A stretch of 64,000 nt of DNA from Ctena decussata (Eukaryota; Mollusca; Bivalvia; Lucinida; Lucinidae): the NCBI GenBank assembly GCA_963989385.1, contig OZ022500.1:110401842-110465841 (forward strand), read 5' to 3'. Positions 49,873-60,480 of the stretch are shown here, piece by piece (positions within the stretch are counted from its first letter, which is position 1; each line of letters begins with the position of its first letter). The notes under the pieces are model-generated. The model was not told where the DNA came from. It saw only the letters and a program-made list of their open reading frames with translations, and ran no database searches. A program made the position numbers and the translations under genes.

Positions 49873-50141
49873 CTGAAAGAAAAAAAAAAGTATTTCATTA
49901 ACTCATTTATAGCTGGTGGACTCATCTACCCACATAAAATGGACGAGTCCAGTTGAAAATTAAGAATTATTTGTCTGGTTTAGTTTTTTAATCATTTGTC
50001 TTATTTTAAGGAGAAATGCGCATTTCAATGTCTTACGCAACTCGTGTAGACCCTGTTCAGACGCCACGTTTGGCTGCGGCTGGTCTACATTGTTTGCCAC
50101 TATGCACAAATGGGTTGAAGAGGCTGTGGACCGATTAAAGT

Positions 50142-51487
50142 AGGGGAGACCGGGGCTAGTTGGTCCGAAAATTGCACTTTCTCAAACGCTGACGTAGACA
50201 TTAATTTGCTGGTATTATTTTCACATTGCGTAACTAGTATAATAATTTTTCCAACTTATTCTATAGTTATTCGTTGGGAAAGTGACAGGTTCTGATAAAT
50301 ATAGCCGTTTTCCGAGACGAGGTCAACTGGACCAACTTACCCCGCTATCGGGGTAAGTTGGTCCGGACAGCGGGATAAGTTGGAACGACGGAGTAAGTAA
50401 GAACGAAAATAAATTTTATCCTGGAACAAATATATTTTCATTACAATAAATAGCATGAAACTATTTTAAAAGAGTGCGCATCTATGCTTTTTCTCTGATA
50501 ATACCTCAGTCACATAAAGGCTTCGATGCCAATTCGATGTTATTTTGTGGGGTCGATATACAAGAAAAATGCATTTTCTTACATGTAACAGTCTTCTGTA
50601 TTCTTCACAAGTGCATTGTTATTTTACAATATACTTCTGTGTAAGAGTATACTTTTGCCTATGCCGTATCTGTTTTATTGCAAACATACAATGGCCCAAA
50701 ACTGGTCCGCTGGCAATCAAAGGGTTAAACCCAAGAATATGTTTGACAGCTGATTTTTAGAGCTTCATGGGATCACATTGTATTATTTATTAAAGTGCCG
50801 CCTTTTTGCGATTTTATACATACCTATCTGGACATCGAAATTTCATTCTGATGTTCCACTTGTTATTATGGCATGTTTATTGTGTCTGAAAAGTCCTGTG
50901 AACCCAAAAAGGGGGAACGTGAAGGAGACCGGGGCTAGTTGGTCCGAAAATTTCATTTTTTTCAAATGCGGAGGTTAATATTCATTTGCTGGTATTATTT
51001 TCGCATTGGTAAACTAATATTCAATCATTTTTTCAGCTTATTCTGTAGTTTTTCTTTCTGAAAATGGCAGATTCCGATGGACCAACTTACCCCGTCGCAG
51101 ATGGACCAACTTACCCCGACCATACCGCACTGTAAATCTTCACTCATGCCCGAAACGCCATTGAATTTGGAAACAGCAAATACGCACAACTGAATAGCAA
51201 AGGTGATGAGCTTTCAGAAAATGTATAACATAAGCGTGTAATTCGATACACAGGAAATGCACAAACAAAATATTATGGGTACCAGAAAGTTACTTATGTA
51301 GTACAAATTCAGTTTTTCTTCTCAGTATTTTATATGCGATGTCCGATCGTCATCTTGTTCTCTTCAGTAAGTGTAACGTGATCAAAGATTTCTTTGCGTC
51401 ATATACTGTCACCATAACTTTTCTTAGTTTAGAGGAATCGCCCTCGGACCAACTTGCCCCGCGGACCAACTAGCCCCGGTCTCCCCT
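50142..51487. mobile_element. TIR element, 1.3 kb, GGGGAGACCGGGG ends
   Basis: TAGGGGAGACCGGGGCTAGT ... ACTAGCCCCGGTCTCCCCTA, TA at each end. Inside, the left end is duplicated (AGGAGACCGGGGCTAGTTGG at 50924-50943) and the phrase GGACCAACTTACCCCG recurs in both orientations. No transposase seen; perhaps Tc1/mariner-like from the TA border. Confidence 0.85.
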
Positions 51488-51530
51488 ATTTTCTTTTATA
51501 CTTTTTAATGAATTATACAGATTTCTCGAT

Positions 51531-51589
51531 GAAATCGAAACTGATAATCTCACTGTTTCAAACAGTGAAATTATCACTTTCGATTTCAC
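51531..51589. repeat. Hairpin
   Basis: GAAATCGAAACTGATAATCT ... TTATCACTTTCGATTTC, with CACTGTTTCAAACAGTG in the centre. Confidence 0.8.
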
Positions 51590-51895
51590 TGTTTCAGAAA
51601 TAGGATTTTCACGCATGTTTGCACGTAATTACGACATTGATGACGTCACTTAGAGCGCCACCGTAACATTATTACTGCACGCGACGTCAGGCCACCTAAC
51701 GTGTAAGTCTCCTGACGGCATTCTTTCTTGGCATTTTTGAGACTGTTTGCAACCAATATCATACCCATAAAATACGCTGGAAGCATCAAATTTGACGCAA
51801 AACGGCTAGAAAAAAAAGTTGTGTTTCTGTCGTGATAGCTGACGCTTTTGAATAAACAGAATTATTGCGATTTTTAAGCATAAAAGAAACAGAAA

Positions 51896-52045
51896 ATTTG
51901 ACTTTTTCAGTGTAAGATGAATTTTTATTTCACTCATGAACGCCAAAAGTGGTATTTTCACTAGTGGTTCGCCACTCGTGAAAATACTGCTTTTGGTGTT
52001 CATTCGGTGAAATAAAAATCGATCTTACACTGAAAAAGTCAAATA
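51896..52045. repeat. Long palindrome
   Basis: ATTTGACTTTTTCAGTGTAA ... TTACACTGAAAAAGTCAAAT; arms of about 70 nt, loop near TGGTTCGCCACTCG. Probably a MITE; 52050-52395 shows nothing else. Confidence 0.85.
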
Positions 52046-52504
52046 TCCTCTACAGTATTACTAAATGAAGTGAAATCAGGAAAATTGTATCTGCAGGTAA
52101 ATTGAGAAAACCGCAACAGGTTTAGTTCCAACTTCCCTTTGTCACGCATCTCCGAGAGGCCTTGCCGATATCTAAGTTAGCCGCCAAACATGGCAAGACC
52201 AACCTGTTTACATGCACAGTCTGATAAAGGTATGCGCAGATCCCCAAAATGTATACTGGATATGGTATAATTCGTAAAAGAAACGGCTGCGGATGCATTC
52301 AAGCACATGGCGAGAATGTCTTTAGGCAAATCATTTCCAGTTTTGACTCCCATCTCATTAGGGGAAAAAAGTTTATTCAACTAGGAGGCAATCCATTCTT
52401 TGAAGAGTAGATCCCTTTTGAGTGGGGGCACTTCTTAAAGTAATGCCCCAAAAGTTGTTTCCCTTTGAAAATATGAAGAAAAACATGAAGGTGTATCCAT
52501 TCAC

Positions 52505-53400
52505 CTTAAGCAAGAGTTTTCTCATGAGGTTGCACAAACAAGCAGCTATGCTTACATCTTTGAAGGTGACAATGAATGCATCGCCCACTGGGGTGTTTAC
52601 GTTTTCGCCTACTGAGGATTTCTTTATAATTTCGATTTTTTGGCTTGTTAAACTTTACAAACCAAACCTTAATTGTTGGTATTTTTGAATGGTACAATCT
52701 CTTAAGAATATTGACCGATTCCCACGCGCACTTAACCTTAAATACATTTGAAATCTAATTAAAGCGGACTTCTTACTAATTATATTAAAGACTTACAGAG
52801 TCTACATAGTATAAAGTTTTAAAGTATTAATCCAAGGTGTGTTTTCTATCTTTAATCTAGCAGTACACCTACTCTTATGGTTCCAATATGAAAACCGGTC
52901 TTCTGGAACATGCCAGTGTACTGCATGGATGGCTGATATGGGGCTATACGGCCTTTACAATGTCTGTTACCTTCAGAGTATGTGTGCAGTGCGCACCGAC
53001 AAATGACGGCAACCTGTGCATGTCCTGATTATAAGAATGCCATTTCAGTGCTCGCACATGCATTTAGATAAATTCTTCACGGTCGCACCTCACCGCGTTG
53101 CGACTTTAATTTACGTTGCATGGTCATTGATACAGCTTATACGGCGTACTGTAGCTATTGCGACGCTGGACTACCAGCACATTAATTGAGTGAATTAACT
53201 ACTAATGAATAAATCAGTAATATGGTATACTTGTGTACAAATGTCTCTGCATCGAGCGTACCTATATCAATGAACATTTTCTTCATTCTTTCAGAAGTCA
53301 TTTTTTTCAGTGTAAGCTATTCCATTCAAGTATTTTGGAAATACATTTATAAGGAAAAGAAAACAAAATAGAACGTAACAAAACATGTTACAAATTTCTG
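52505..53400. other. Stretch with nothing recognised
   Basis: No conserved frame, repeat family or RNA gene found. 53405-53560 begins with GTGACCTAACGGATAAGACC, similar to a tRNA-derived SINE head, but lacks a clear B box. Confidence 0.5.
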
Positions 53401-53945
53401 TACCAGTGACCTAGACGAGCCTCCGTGACCTAACGGATAAGACCGCTGTGTGGTCAAGCCTCGACGGTGCACATGTGAGAAATCCTTGTTCTGCTTACGG
53501 AAGGTCGGGTGATTTTTCTTCGGGAGCTCCGGATTTTCGCCTACCTCTGCTTAATGGTAGACTCGACATTTTAGTGAACTTGTCTTGAAAGGGCAGTAAA
53601 ACCCATAAAAACAGTGACATAGACCATATATCAAAGGCGCCAGTGAATCTGAATGAAGCTAGAAGTAAACCAAGCCACATATCATAAGGTCCCATTAAAT
53701 TTATGAGAATTTTAGATGCTAAGCAACTGAATCTGTGAATATAAACGTAATGCAAATTCCATACAAACGTCTGCCTTTGTCTTTGCCAGCAGTCAAATAA
53801 CCTTCATTTATACAGAATACAGACTTTTGAGAACGAAACACGGGCTGAGAGACGGAAACTGTATGTCCATCGACATCATGACTCATCGTCGCAAGTCAAG
53901 GGTACTAAGTACAGTTTCTTCCTTATGTATGTAAGTAAGCACAAG

Positions 53946-54267
53946 GTATAATCAATTCCGCCAATTTTCGCTTCCTGCAGAGATTGTACATCATATCTTG
54001 CTTCCGCTGAGACTGTCCGCGTACTCTTGCTTCCTGCTGAGACTTCTGTACATGATAAATGGCTTCCTGCAGAGACTGTCCGCGTGATTCTGCTTCCTGT
54101 CGAGGCTCTCGGCAGGAAGCAGAGTCACGCGGACAGTGTCGGCAGGAAGCCATTTCTCGAGGACAGTAGTCTCTGCAGGAAGCAAGAGTTCGCGGACAGT
54201 CTCGGCGGAAGCCAAATATGACGGACGGTCTCTGTAGGAAGCGAAAATTGGCGGAATCGATTATACC
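53946..54267. mobile_element. 322-bp palindrome whose arms are tandem repeats
   Basis: GGTATAATCAATTCCGCCAA ... TTGGCGGAATCGATTATACC. Each arm contains about five units of roughly 30 bp (GCTTCCTGCAGAGACTGTCC and GCGTGATTCT), inverted in the other arm. The 146-residue open frame on minus across it (53923-54363) is a by-product of the repeats. Confidence 0.88.
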
Positions 54268-54601
54268 CTGTGGTAAGGAATAAAGTGGACTTAGTGTCCT
54301 TGGCTTACGAAGATGGACATACCGTAAACATCTAACAAAAATGGAACACCTATAATGATTCAAAAATTGAAAAGTTTGGTTCCCGGCAATAATGCGTCTA
54401 CACTATGCAGAAGGAATGGCAAACAGTGTAGGCCCTGGTCAGACTGCTCCTGATCTGGGCCTGCACTGTTTTCTCAAATTCTCAGAAATACGAGTTTAAG
54501 AGTCTAACGGTATGAATGACAGAGATGGACTTGAAAACACCAACAGCAGGCACACAACGTTGAATCAACATTGAATAAATGTTAATTTAGCATTGAATAT
54601 A

Positions 54602-54702
54602 GAGAATCTACTCGAGTGGTCATTTCATATGAAATTTATGAAACGAGCCTTCGGCGAGTTTCATAAATTTCATATGAAATGACCACGAGTGTAAGATTCC
54701 GT
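54602..54702. repeat. Palindrome
   Basis: GAGTGGTCATTTCATATGAA ... TTCATATGAAATGACCACGAG-type arms around GAGCCTTCGGCG. The element may extend to 54905, where ATATGATAAAA recurs. The preceding 54550-54598 is a family P fragment. Confidence 0.8.
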
Positions 54703-55130
54703 TTATCATATGACCCTTCAAAATGTGATTTTAACGCCTCCAAACTGAACATTAGTTCTATAAGAAAACGCATTGTTGACATGGACGTTGTCAATGACGT
54801 TACGTGTACGCGCCAAAGTGTTATTAAACGTGCATATGTGGTCATACGATTTTTATGACACAACGTTATCCACTGAATAACAGCGACGTCATATGATAAA
54901 AAAGTTAATTATATACCTATCAATGATACACCCTTTGAACTGCCTGTTTTCTGGCCATCTGACACAGACAGCCGTATCAAACTGACGTTCACTATCCCTT
55001 AAAACGAGGCTATTTCTGAGTTCCAGCTTCAGGCGCGTCATTTGTTAACGTGCATCGCAGAAACGAGAACCAGAAAAACGGTACTAGTGACGTAACGTCA
55101 ACAAACACGTCAAATGGCACGCCACGATAG

Positions 55131-55525
55131 CAATCGGATCACCGCTCGGCCAATTCCGTGAATCAACCTCGGATGTATGACGTGGGACTACTTACGTCAC
55201 AAGACTGTTGTTAGGAACAACGATATAAACAAAGATGGCCGCACTGTCGCACCGAGTAAATAATAAAATGAGAAGAAGCAAATGTCTCGTCATTAATAAT
55301 TGACTATTTTGTTTTAACAGCAGCAAAGCATTAAATGAATGTCCGTGCAACAGCTGTAAAAGGTCGCAGGTCGAGAATTAATTCATTCGTAGACCTAGAG
55401 ATCTACGGCTTCGGCGTATACTTTCGGCCGAACAACAAAACGTTGGATTTTGCTGCATATTGCTCCTCCGCCTTACATACGCCCGAGGTCTGATTCATGG
55501 AATTGGCCGAGGAGTTCCGAATGGC
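55131..55525. mobile_element. Inverted-repeat element, family Q, copy 2
   Basis: ATCGGATCACCGCTCGGCCA ... GAATTGGCCGAGGAGTTCCG, with CCTCGGATGTATGACG against CATACGCCCGAGGTCTG. Longer and more diverged than 49236-49433. Confidence 0.7.
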
Positions 55526-55606
55526 CACGATAGCTCAGTCGGAAGCGTTTGTCCCACGACTACCTAGATACCTCTGCCGGGCGGGTTCGAATCCGGGTCG
55601 ATGCAT
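55522..55606 (+). repeat. tRNA-like sequence (SINE head)
   Basis: CACGATAGCTCAGTCGGAAG (A box) and GGGTTCGAATCCGGG (B box). The acceptor stem does not pair, so it is not a functional tRNA. Confidence 0.55.
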
Positions 55607-55656
55607 TATTGCTGTTAAGTATGAATAGTTGACCGTTCCAAAAGGTATATGATAAA

Positions 55657-57578
55657 CAAATTATTATAATAGTAACTTGATCTGGCATACTGTATCACGT
55701 CTCGTGGATTTGAGCTCATACCATCGGACCACCCTCGACGCAAGCGTCTCGGGTGATCCGATGGTATCTGTCAGAGAGTAGCTTTTCCCCCCTAGTAGTT
55801 TTTCCCCCCGGAAAAATGACTGATTTTTCCATAGTAGAATTTCCCCCCGGAAAAATGTCTATACAGTAGAATTTCCCCCCGGAAATATGACTATATAGCC
55901 AATATTCCCGGGGGAAAATCTACTATACGTGTTTTTGCATAGCCGTTTTTCCCCTCTATAGTGGATTTTCCCCTAGTAAAACGATTGCAGGAAATCACGC
56001 TAAATGGTGGAATTTGCTCCCTCTCCAGTCAAAATAGTGAGGTTCATAAATGAAACAGAAATGCGAGTTTCTGTCCGAAAAATACCGCCGGATAACAGAT
56101 GCTAGAACCGCATGCATGAATCCATCAGTCTTATTTTCGTGTTCGGGGAAAACAGGTAGGCATTTTGCTTTTCCGTGCCAGCCAAAAACAGCTATGAGTA
56201 TACGTGGTTGTGCGCATAAATTTGTATAATTTTGTGTTTTTACAAGCGTCCATCTGCGCGTGCGCGCAGTGGAGTGCCTTGACTAGTTTTCACCTTTCGT
56301 GCAGGTGTCTTGGGCTCTCCCATCGGGACACAAGTCTGATCTAATACACTTCCGCTGAATCAAACACGACTGGACAAAGAACCCGTTCAGCTCCCTGTAA
56401 GTTTGCATGCGTCTGTAAGTGTATGGATATCTGCGATAGGAAGAAATCATAACATCATCATATTTCAATTCTCATATCGACGTTACCCCCGCACCTCAGC
56501 GGAACGAATCCATAGCCGCAGTAATGGGGCGCCGAGCGTCCGTCCATAGAGATCATAACCTTTTCATTTCTTAGATAAGTAATTATTGATTATTATAAAA
56601 TATATGGTCGGTAAATATGCATATGAGCCAGTCTCTGTGAAAACCGGGCTTAATGACATAAGAAATACAAATCAACTAACTGCATAACTGAAAAGTATTA
56701 GCTTTTCTTAACATTTCCTGAAAATTTGAGATGTTTACCCTCGTTTATTACTGAGATATAGACTTAAGAAGCACATGGGTAGTGCAGTTTCTTTATATGA
56801 CGTTATTAACGTCAAGTAAGTATGTTTTGACGTCAACGTCATTACGTTTGTTTGAACATGCTTTCTGTGCTCGTTACACAAAATAACTCGGCCAAAAAGT
56901 GTGTTTGCTCAGCGTCAATGTGTATTTCATAGCACAAACATTACAATTTGCATGATTTAACATTCTATCTCAAATGATAAGTCTTTGAGATGGTATACCA
57001 TCTATTTTCAAGGCTTTTGGGTTACCGTGGAATAAGCGTTGTCATGGCAACATATGTCATATTTATGACTGGATTTTGTCTGAGTTCAAAGGCTTTCTGT
57101 TATATCTCAACGTCTAAGGTATTTTCATGGGAATACATATAGGTCCGAAAAATCATTAATTTTGGTGGTTTTCATTCGTTCACAACGTAATTATTACGTA
57201 ATGTCATTAAGCCCGGTTTTCACAGAGAACGGCTCATATTATTTTTTCGGAATAAATCGATTTTATTAGCTCCCTTGAATAATTGATACATTTCTAATGC
57301 AGTTAATTCCGTAAAATGTCTCCGTTCTATGCCGTTCCGTTCCGCAAAATACCAATAGCCGTACCGAATTCTCTTATAGCTCATTTCTGATGAGGGGAAA
57401 AGCACTATGGGGGAAAGGTGGCTCTATGAGGTCCGGACAGCCCACTATATAGTCGTTCTTCCTATAGCCATTTTTCTGGGGGGGGGGGGGGGGGGGGAGG
57501 GGGAATAACCACTCTCTGACAGTATCATCCACTCGCCGTGATAGAGTACGCCAGATCAAGTTGCTATTATAATAATGT
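55657..57578. mobile_element. Large TIR element, 1.9 kb
   Basis: ATTATTATAATAGTAACTTG ... CAAGTTGCTATTATAATAAT, followed inward by GATCTGGCATAC/ GTACGCCAGATC and CTGTCAGAGAGT on both sides. A 50-bp hairpin (55713-55768) breaks the left arm. 55780-55985 is a series of TTTCCCCCCGGAAAAATG-type short repeats. A second TIR element lies inside (56624-57236), and a G run is at 57478-57499. Confidence 0.78.
56624..57236. mobile_element. Nested TIR element with TGAGCC...GGCTCA ends
   Basis: TGAGCCAGTCTCTGTGAAAA ... TTTTCACAGAGAACGGCTCA, 613 bp, TA on both sides. Arms of about 40 nt (CCGGGCTTAATGACAT). The terminal hexamer and TA border equal those of family A, but the rest differs. Confidence 0.8.
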
Positions 57579-57622
57579 GTATCAATTCAACGTCTAACGT
57601 TGAAGCAATATTGATTCGGTAC

Positions 57623-58080
57623 TCGGACAAAACGGACCATGGACAAAACGGACCAGACAAAACGGACCATGGTTAGGACAAAACGGACCATGTTTCAGGA
57701 AAAGACGGATCACATTTCGGGACACAACGGACCACGTTTCAGGACCAGACAGACCACACTAGAAGACAAATTGGTGCCAGTTAAAAGATTAAAGAGAATA
57801 TACTGTTCATGATCTCAATTACCTTTGATTGTCGCAACTGTCGTATTAATTCAATACGTTGATAAAGGGGTACTATTTTTATCTTTTAAGCATGCAAATT
57901 GCTTTATAAGTGTTGAAACTAAAATGAAACATGCTTTCTCAAGGTTAACGGAAGGTCTGAACGTGGTCCGTTTTATCCTTAAACGTGGTCCGTTTTGTCC
58001 TGAACGTGGTCCGTTTCGTCCTGAACGTGGTCCGTTTTGTCCCAAGCGCGGTCCGTTTTGTCCGTGGTCCGTTATGTCCC
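57623..58080. mobile_element. Hairpin element with tandem-repeat arms (GGACAAAACGGACC)
   Basis: Left arm (57623-57750) repeats GGACAAAACGGACCATG-like units; the right arm (57955-58080) repeats the inverse, GGTCCGTTTTGTCC. A 200-bp spacer separates them. The element splits a family P repeat (57588-57620 and 58082-58112). Confidence 0.85.
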
Positions 58081-58199
58081 TAATTCATTGATTCAACGCT
58101 GTGTGCCCAGTGGGGTGTAGACCTGATCAGATCTGGACCTGTATTGTTTGATCAGACTTTGTCCAAATATTAATTTTACGGTACTTTGTATGTCGGGGT

Positions 58200-58205
<6 letters not shown>

Positions 58206-58230
<25 letters not shown>
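58206..58230. repeat. CT microsatellite
   Basis: About 13 uninterrupted CT units. Confidence 0.95.
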
Positions 58231-58521
58231 AACAAATGTGTAGGCATCCAATTATGGCTTAAATTTCTTTGATGTGAACGCATACCGTATGGTCGGCCTT
58301 AATTTGAGACATATTGAATGTCAAAGTACATATAGTGAATGTCGAAATACAAAACATAGGGGTTTTATTTGTGTTAATAGAAAATGGTCATGATGTTATG
58401 TAAACAAATCAAGGCCAAAGTCCACAAAACTTTAGAATTCTAAATTATTTTAATAATAGTATTCCGACTAACTTGCGAATAATTCTGGTATCACTTACGC
58501 CCAGTAGATCTATTTTTGATA

Positions 58522-59489
58522 CGAGGGTCATCCAATAAGTCCTGCAAACGGCCGAGTTTCAGGCAAATGATAATTAAAGATGAATCAAGCAAACCACATT
58601 CCTACATTGCATCTTTCCTTCTTTCCAGTAAAGAATTTCCAGTAACTTCATGATCTTGCAAATGGCGTTGCTAGGCAACTGAAGAATACTATCATTATGG
58701 GTGCGGCGGTGGCTTCTAGTTGTCTGTTTAAGATCCCCTTGCTTGGTTCAGAACCCTTGTAAATATCTGTAAATTGCTGGGAGATACGGAAAATAATACT
58801 GAAGTATGTACGCGGTACCAAGGTTAAGATATTGCCGTCAGTCAAGATATAATTATTGTTCAAAGGAAGATCACCATGTTTTTTGGACAGCTAAAATATC
58901 ATATAAATGGGAATATGAAGAAGAGGCTTTCAAAGCAAATGAAGTATTTCCTAAACTGCCATTAATTTGTTATCAAAGAATAGTCCCAAGATGCTGGAAT
59001 GTAGATATTAGAGAAAATATAAGCTTCGAGCCTTGTTTAATATCGTTTGCAGCCTTAAGAAACCAGAGGTAAACGTTAAAAACTAAAATTTTGCTAAAAT
59101 TCTGTAATATTCTCTTGTTGCCTAGCAACCACATTTGTTTGGTAATGTGAAGTGATAAAAGTCTCTTATTTGAATTCTTAAATATAAGGCGATTACTTTA
59201 GAACATGAATTCTTGTAGGTTGAAAGAATAATAAACAAATATGCAGGAATTTTCTTCCCCTAACCTCTCGTAAAAGAAGTCATGTTTGTGCAATTCCACC
59301 GCCGGTATCCCTTACACCTTTGCATTCAAAACCCTCCCATATCTGAGAAAGGAATGGCACATGTATGATTTTTAGCACATATGTGTATTATATACGTAAG
59401 CTGTTAATGGTGTACTTTGATAACCCTACCTCAATAAATAACGCATTACAGTAATGACGGCGTTTGCAAGACTTATTGGATGACCCTCG
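58522..59489. mobile_element. Mariner-type non-autonomous element, 968 bp
   Basis: CGAGGGTCATCCAATAAGTC ... GACTTATTGGATGACCCTCG with TA on each side (58520-58521, 59490-59491); terminal repeats of about 27 bp continue into TGCAAACG. CGAGGGTC-type ends are known for mariner-family elements. Size is close to a full mariner, but no transposase frame is visible; the 88-residue open frame at 58806-59072 does not resemble one. Confidence 0.82.
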
Positions 59490-59521
59490 TACCATTTTGG
59501 TAAAGTCATTCTTGTTGTAAA

Positions 59522-59754
59522 TGAGCCGTGACACGACAAAACCAACAGTGTAGTTGTGCGCCCAGCGTAGACTCAGATCAGCCTGGGATCTGCCCAGTCT
59601 GATCAGAGTCTTCGCTGTCCGCATGGATGTAGCTTAGACCCTTAGCTTTTGAGCACTTAACAGTGAGTCTGACCAAACTGGGCAGATGCCCAGGCTGATC
59701 TGAGTCTTCGCTGGGCGCACAACCACATTGTTGGTTTTGTCGTGACGAGGCTCA
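59522..59754. mobile_element. Family A palindrome, copy 9
   Basis: TGAGCCGTGACACGAC ... CGTGACGAGGCTCA, flanked by AA on both sides (59520-59521, 59755-59756). It lies just outside the mariner-type element that ends at 59489. Confidence 0.9.
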
Positions 59755-59756
59755 AA

Positions 59757-60300
59757 TGTCCTAAACGGTGCCTTAGCGCACAGTATAGGCTGATATCTGC
59801 TCTCTAATCGGGTCTATACTGCTTTCCATTCTGATAAGTAGCAGGCCGATATAAGGCGCCGAAAACTCTAAAGTAGCTACGTTAAGTCTGATGTTGCAGG
59901 TATACTTTTTGATCTTCAGAAGCGCAAAGGCTCCATTTACACCCACTTGTTTAAGACTTTGTGTGTATGTATGTATGTGGTGGTGAGTGAAGTTGATTTT
60001 CGAGTCTGAACCTAAATTGCAGATCCCCCACCCATCGTACCCTCTTCGGTTGTCATTACAAAAGATAACAAGGAATGGTAACCACGGTAAGAGACGACCC
60101 AAGTAAATACTTGCAGTTATACCTTTTGATATTCGCACAATTACACCCCACTTCAAGGCACTTGTTTAAGATTTTATTCATTATCTATTTAAGATCTTAT
60201 TTATCTATTTATCTTTTTCGAGTTCGAATATGAATTGCAGAATTAAAATTTCCAGTAGAAAAGATAATAACGATTACAGAATAAGTTTATTTCTCCACAG
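59757..60300. repeat. Imperfect tandem duplication, about 220-bp unit
   Basis: ACTTGTTTAAGA and GAATTGCAG/AAATTGCAG phrases recur around 59945-60022 and 60160-60240. No gene recognised; the 127-residue minus frame (59773-60156) overlaps the repeat and looks accidental. Confidence 0.5.
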
Positions 60301-60424
60301 CAAAACGTTTGATACTCCCAGTGAAATTAGGGTCCGACCATTTGATATTCTGGGGGGGGGGGTATATTTATAAAAAAAATTCCCTGTCTTTGGATATGCA
60401 AGAAAAAAATAACCTGGCTCATAA

Positions 60425-60480
<56 letters not shown>

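Noticed and set aside
53923..54363. 146-residue open frame on minus, rich in repeated SCREMASCR-like phrases
   Set aside because: It is the translation of the tandem-armed palindrome; the opposite strand and other frames are open for the same reason.
55522..55606. Functional tRNA gene
   Set aside because: A and B boxes are present but the acceptor stem does not pair and no normal anticodon arm can be drawn.
57623..58080. CRISPR-like array
   Set aside because: Units are adjacent without unique spacers, are inverted on the other side, and the DNA is eukaryotic.
57825..58091. Frame with repeated RGPFCPE units
   Set aside because: Direct reading of the GGTCCGTTTTGTCC tandem arm; no evidence of a gene.
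58806..59072. 88-residue frame as a mariner transposase remnant
   Set aside because: No DxD-type catalytic arrangement or helix-turn-helix could be recognised.
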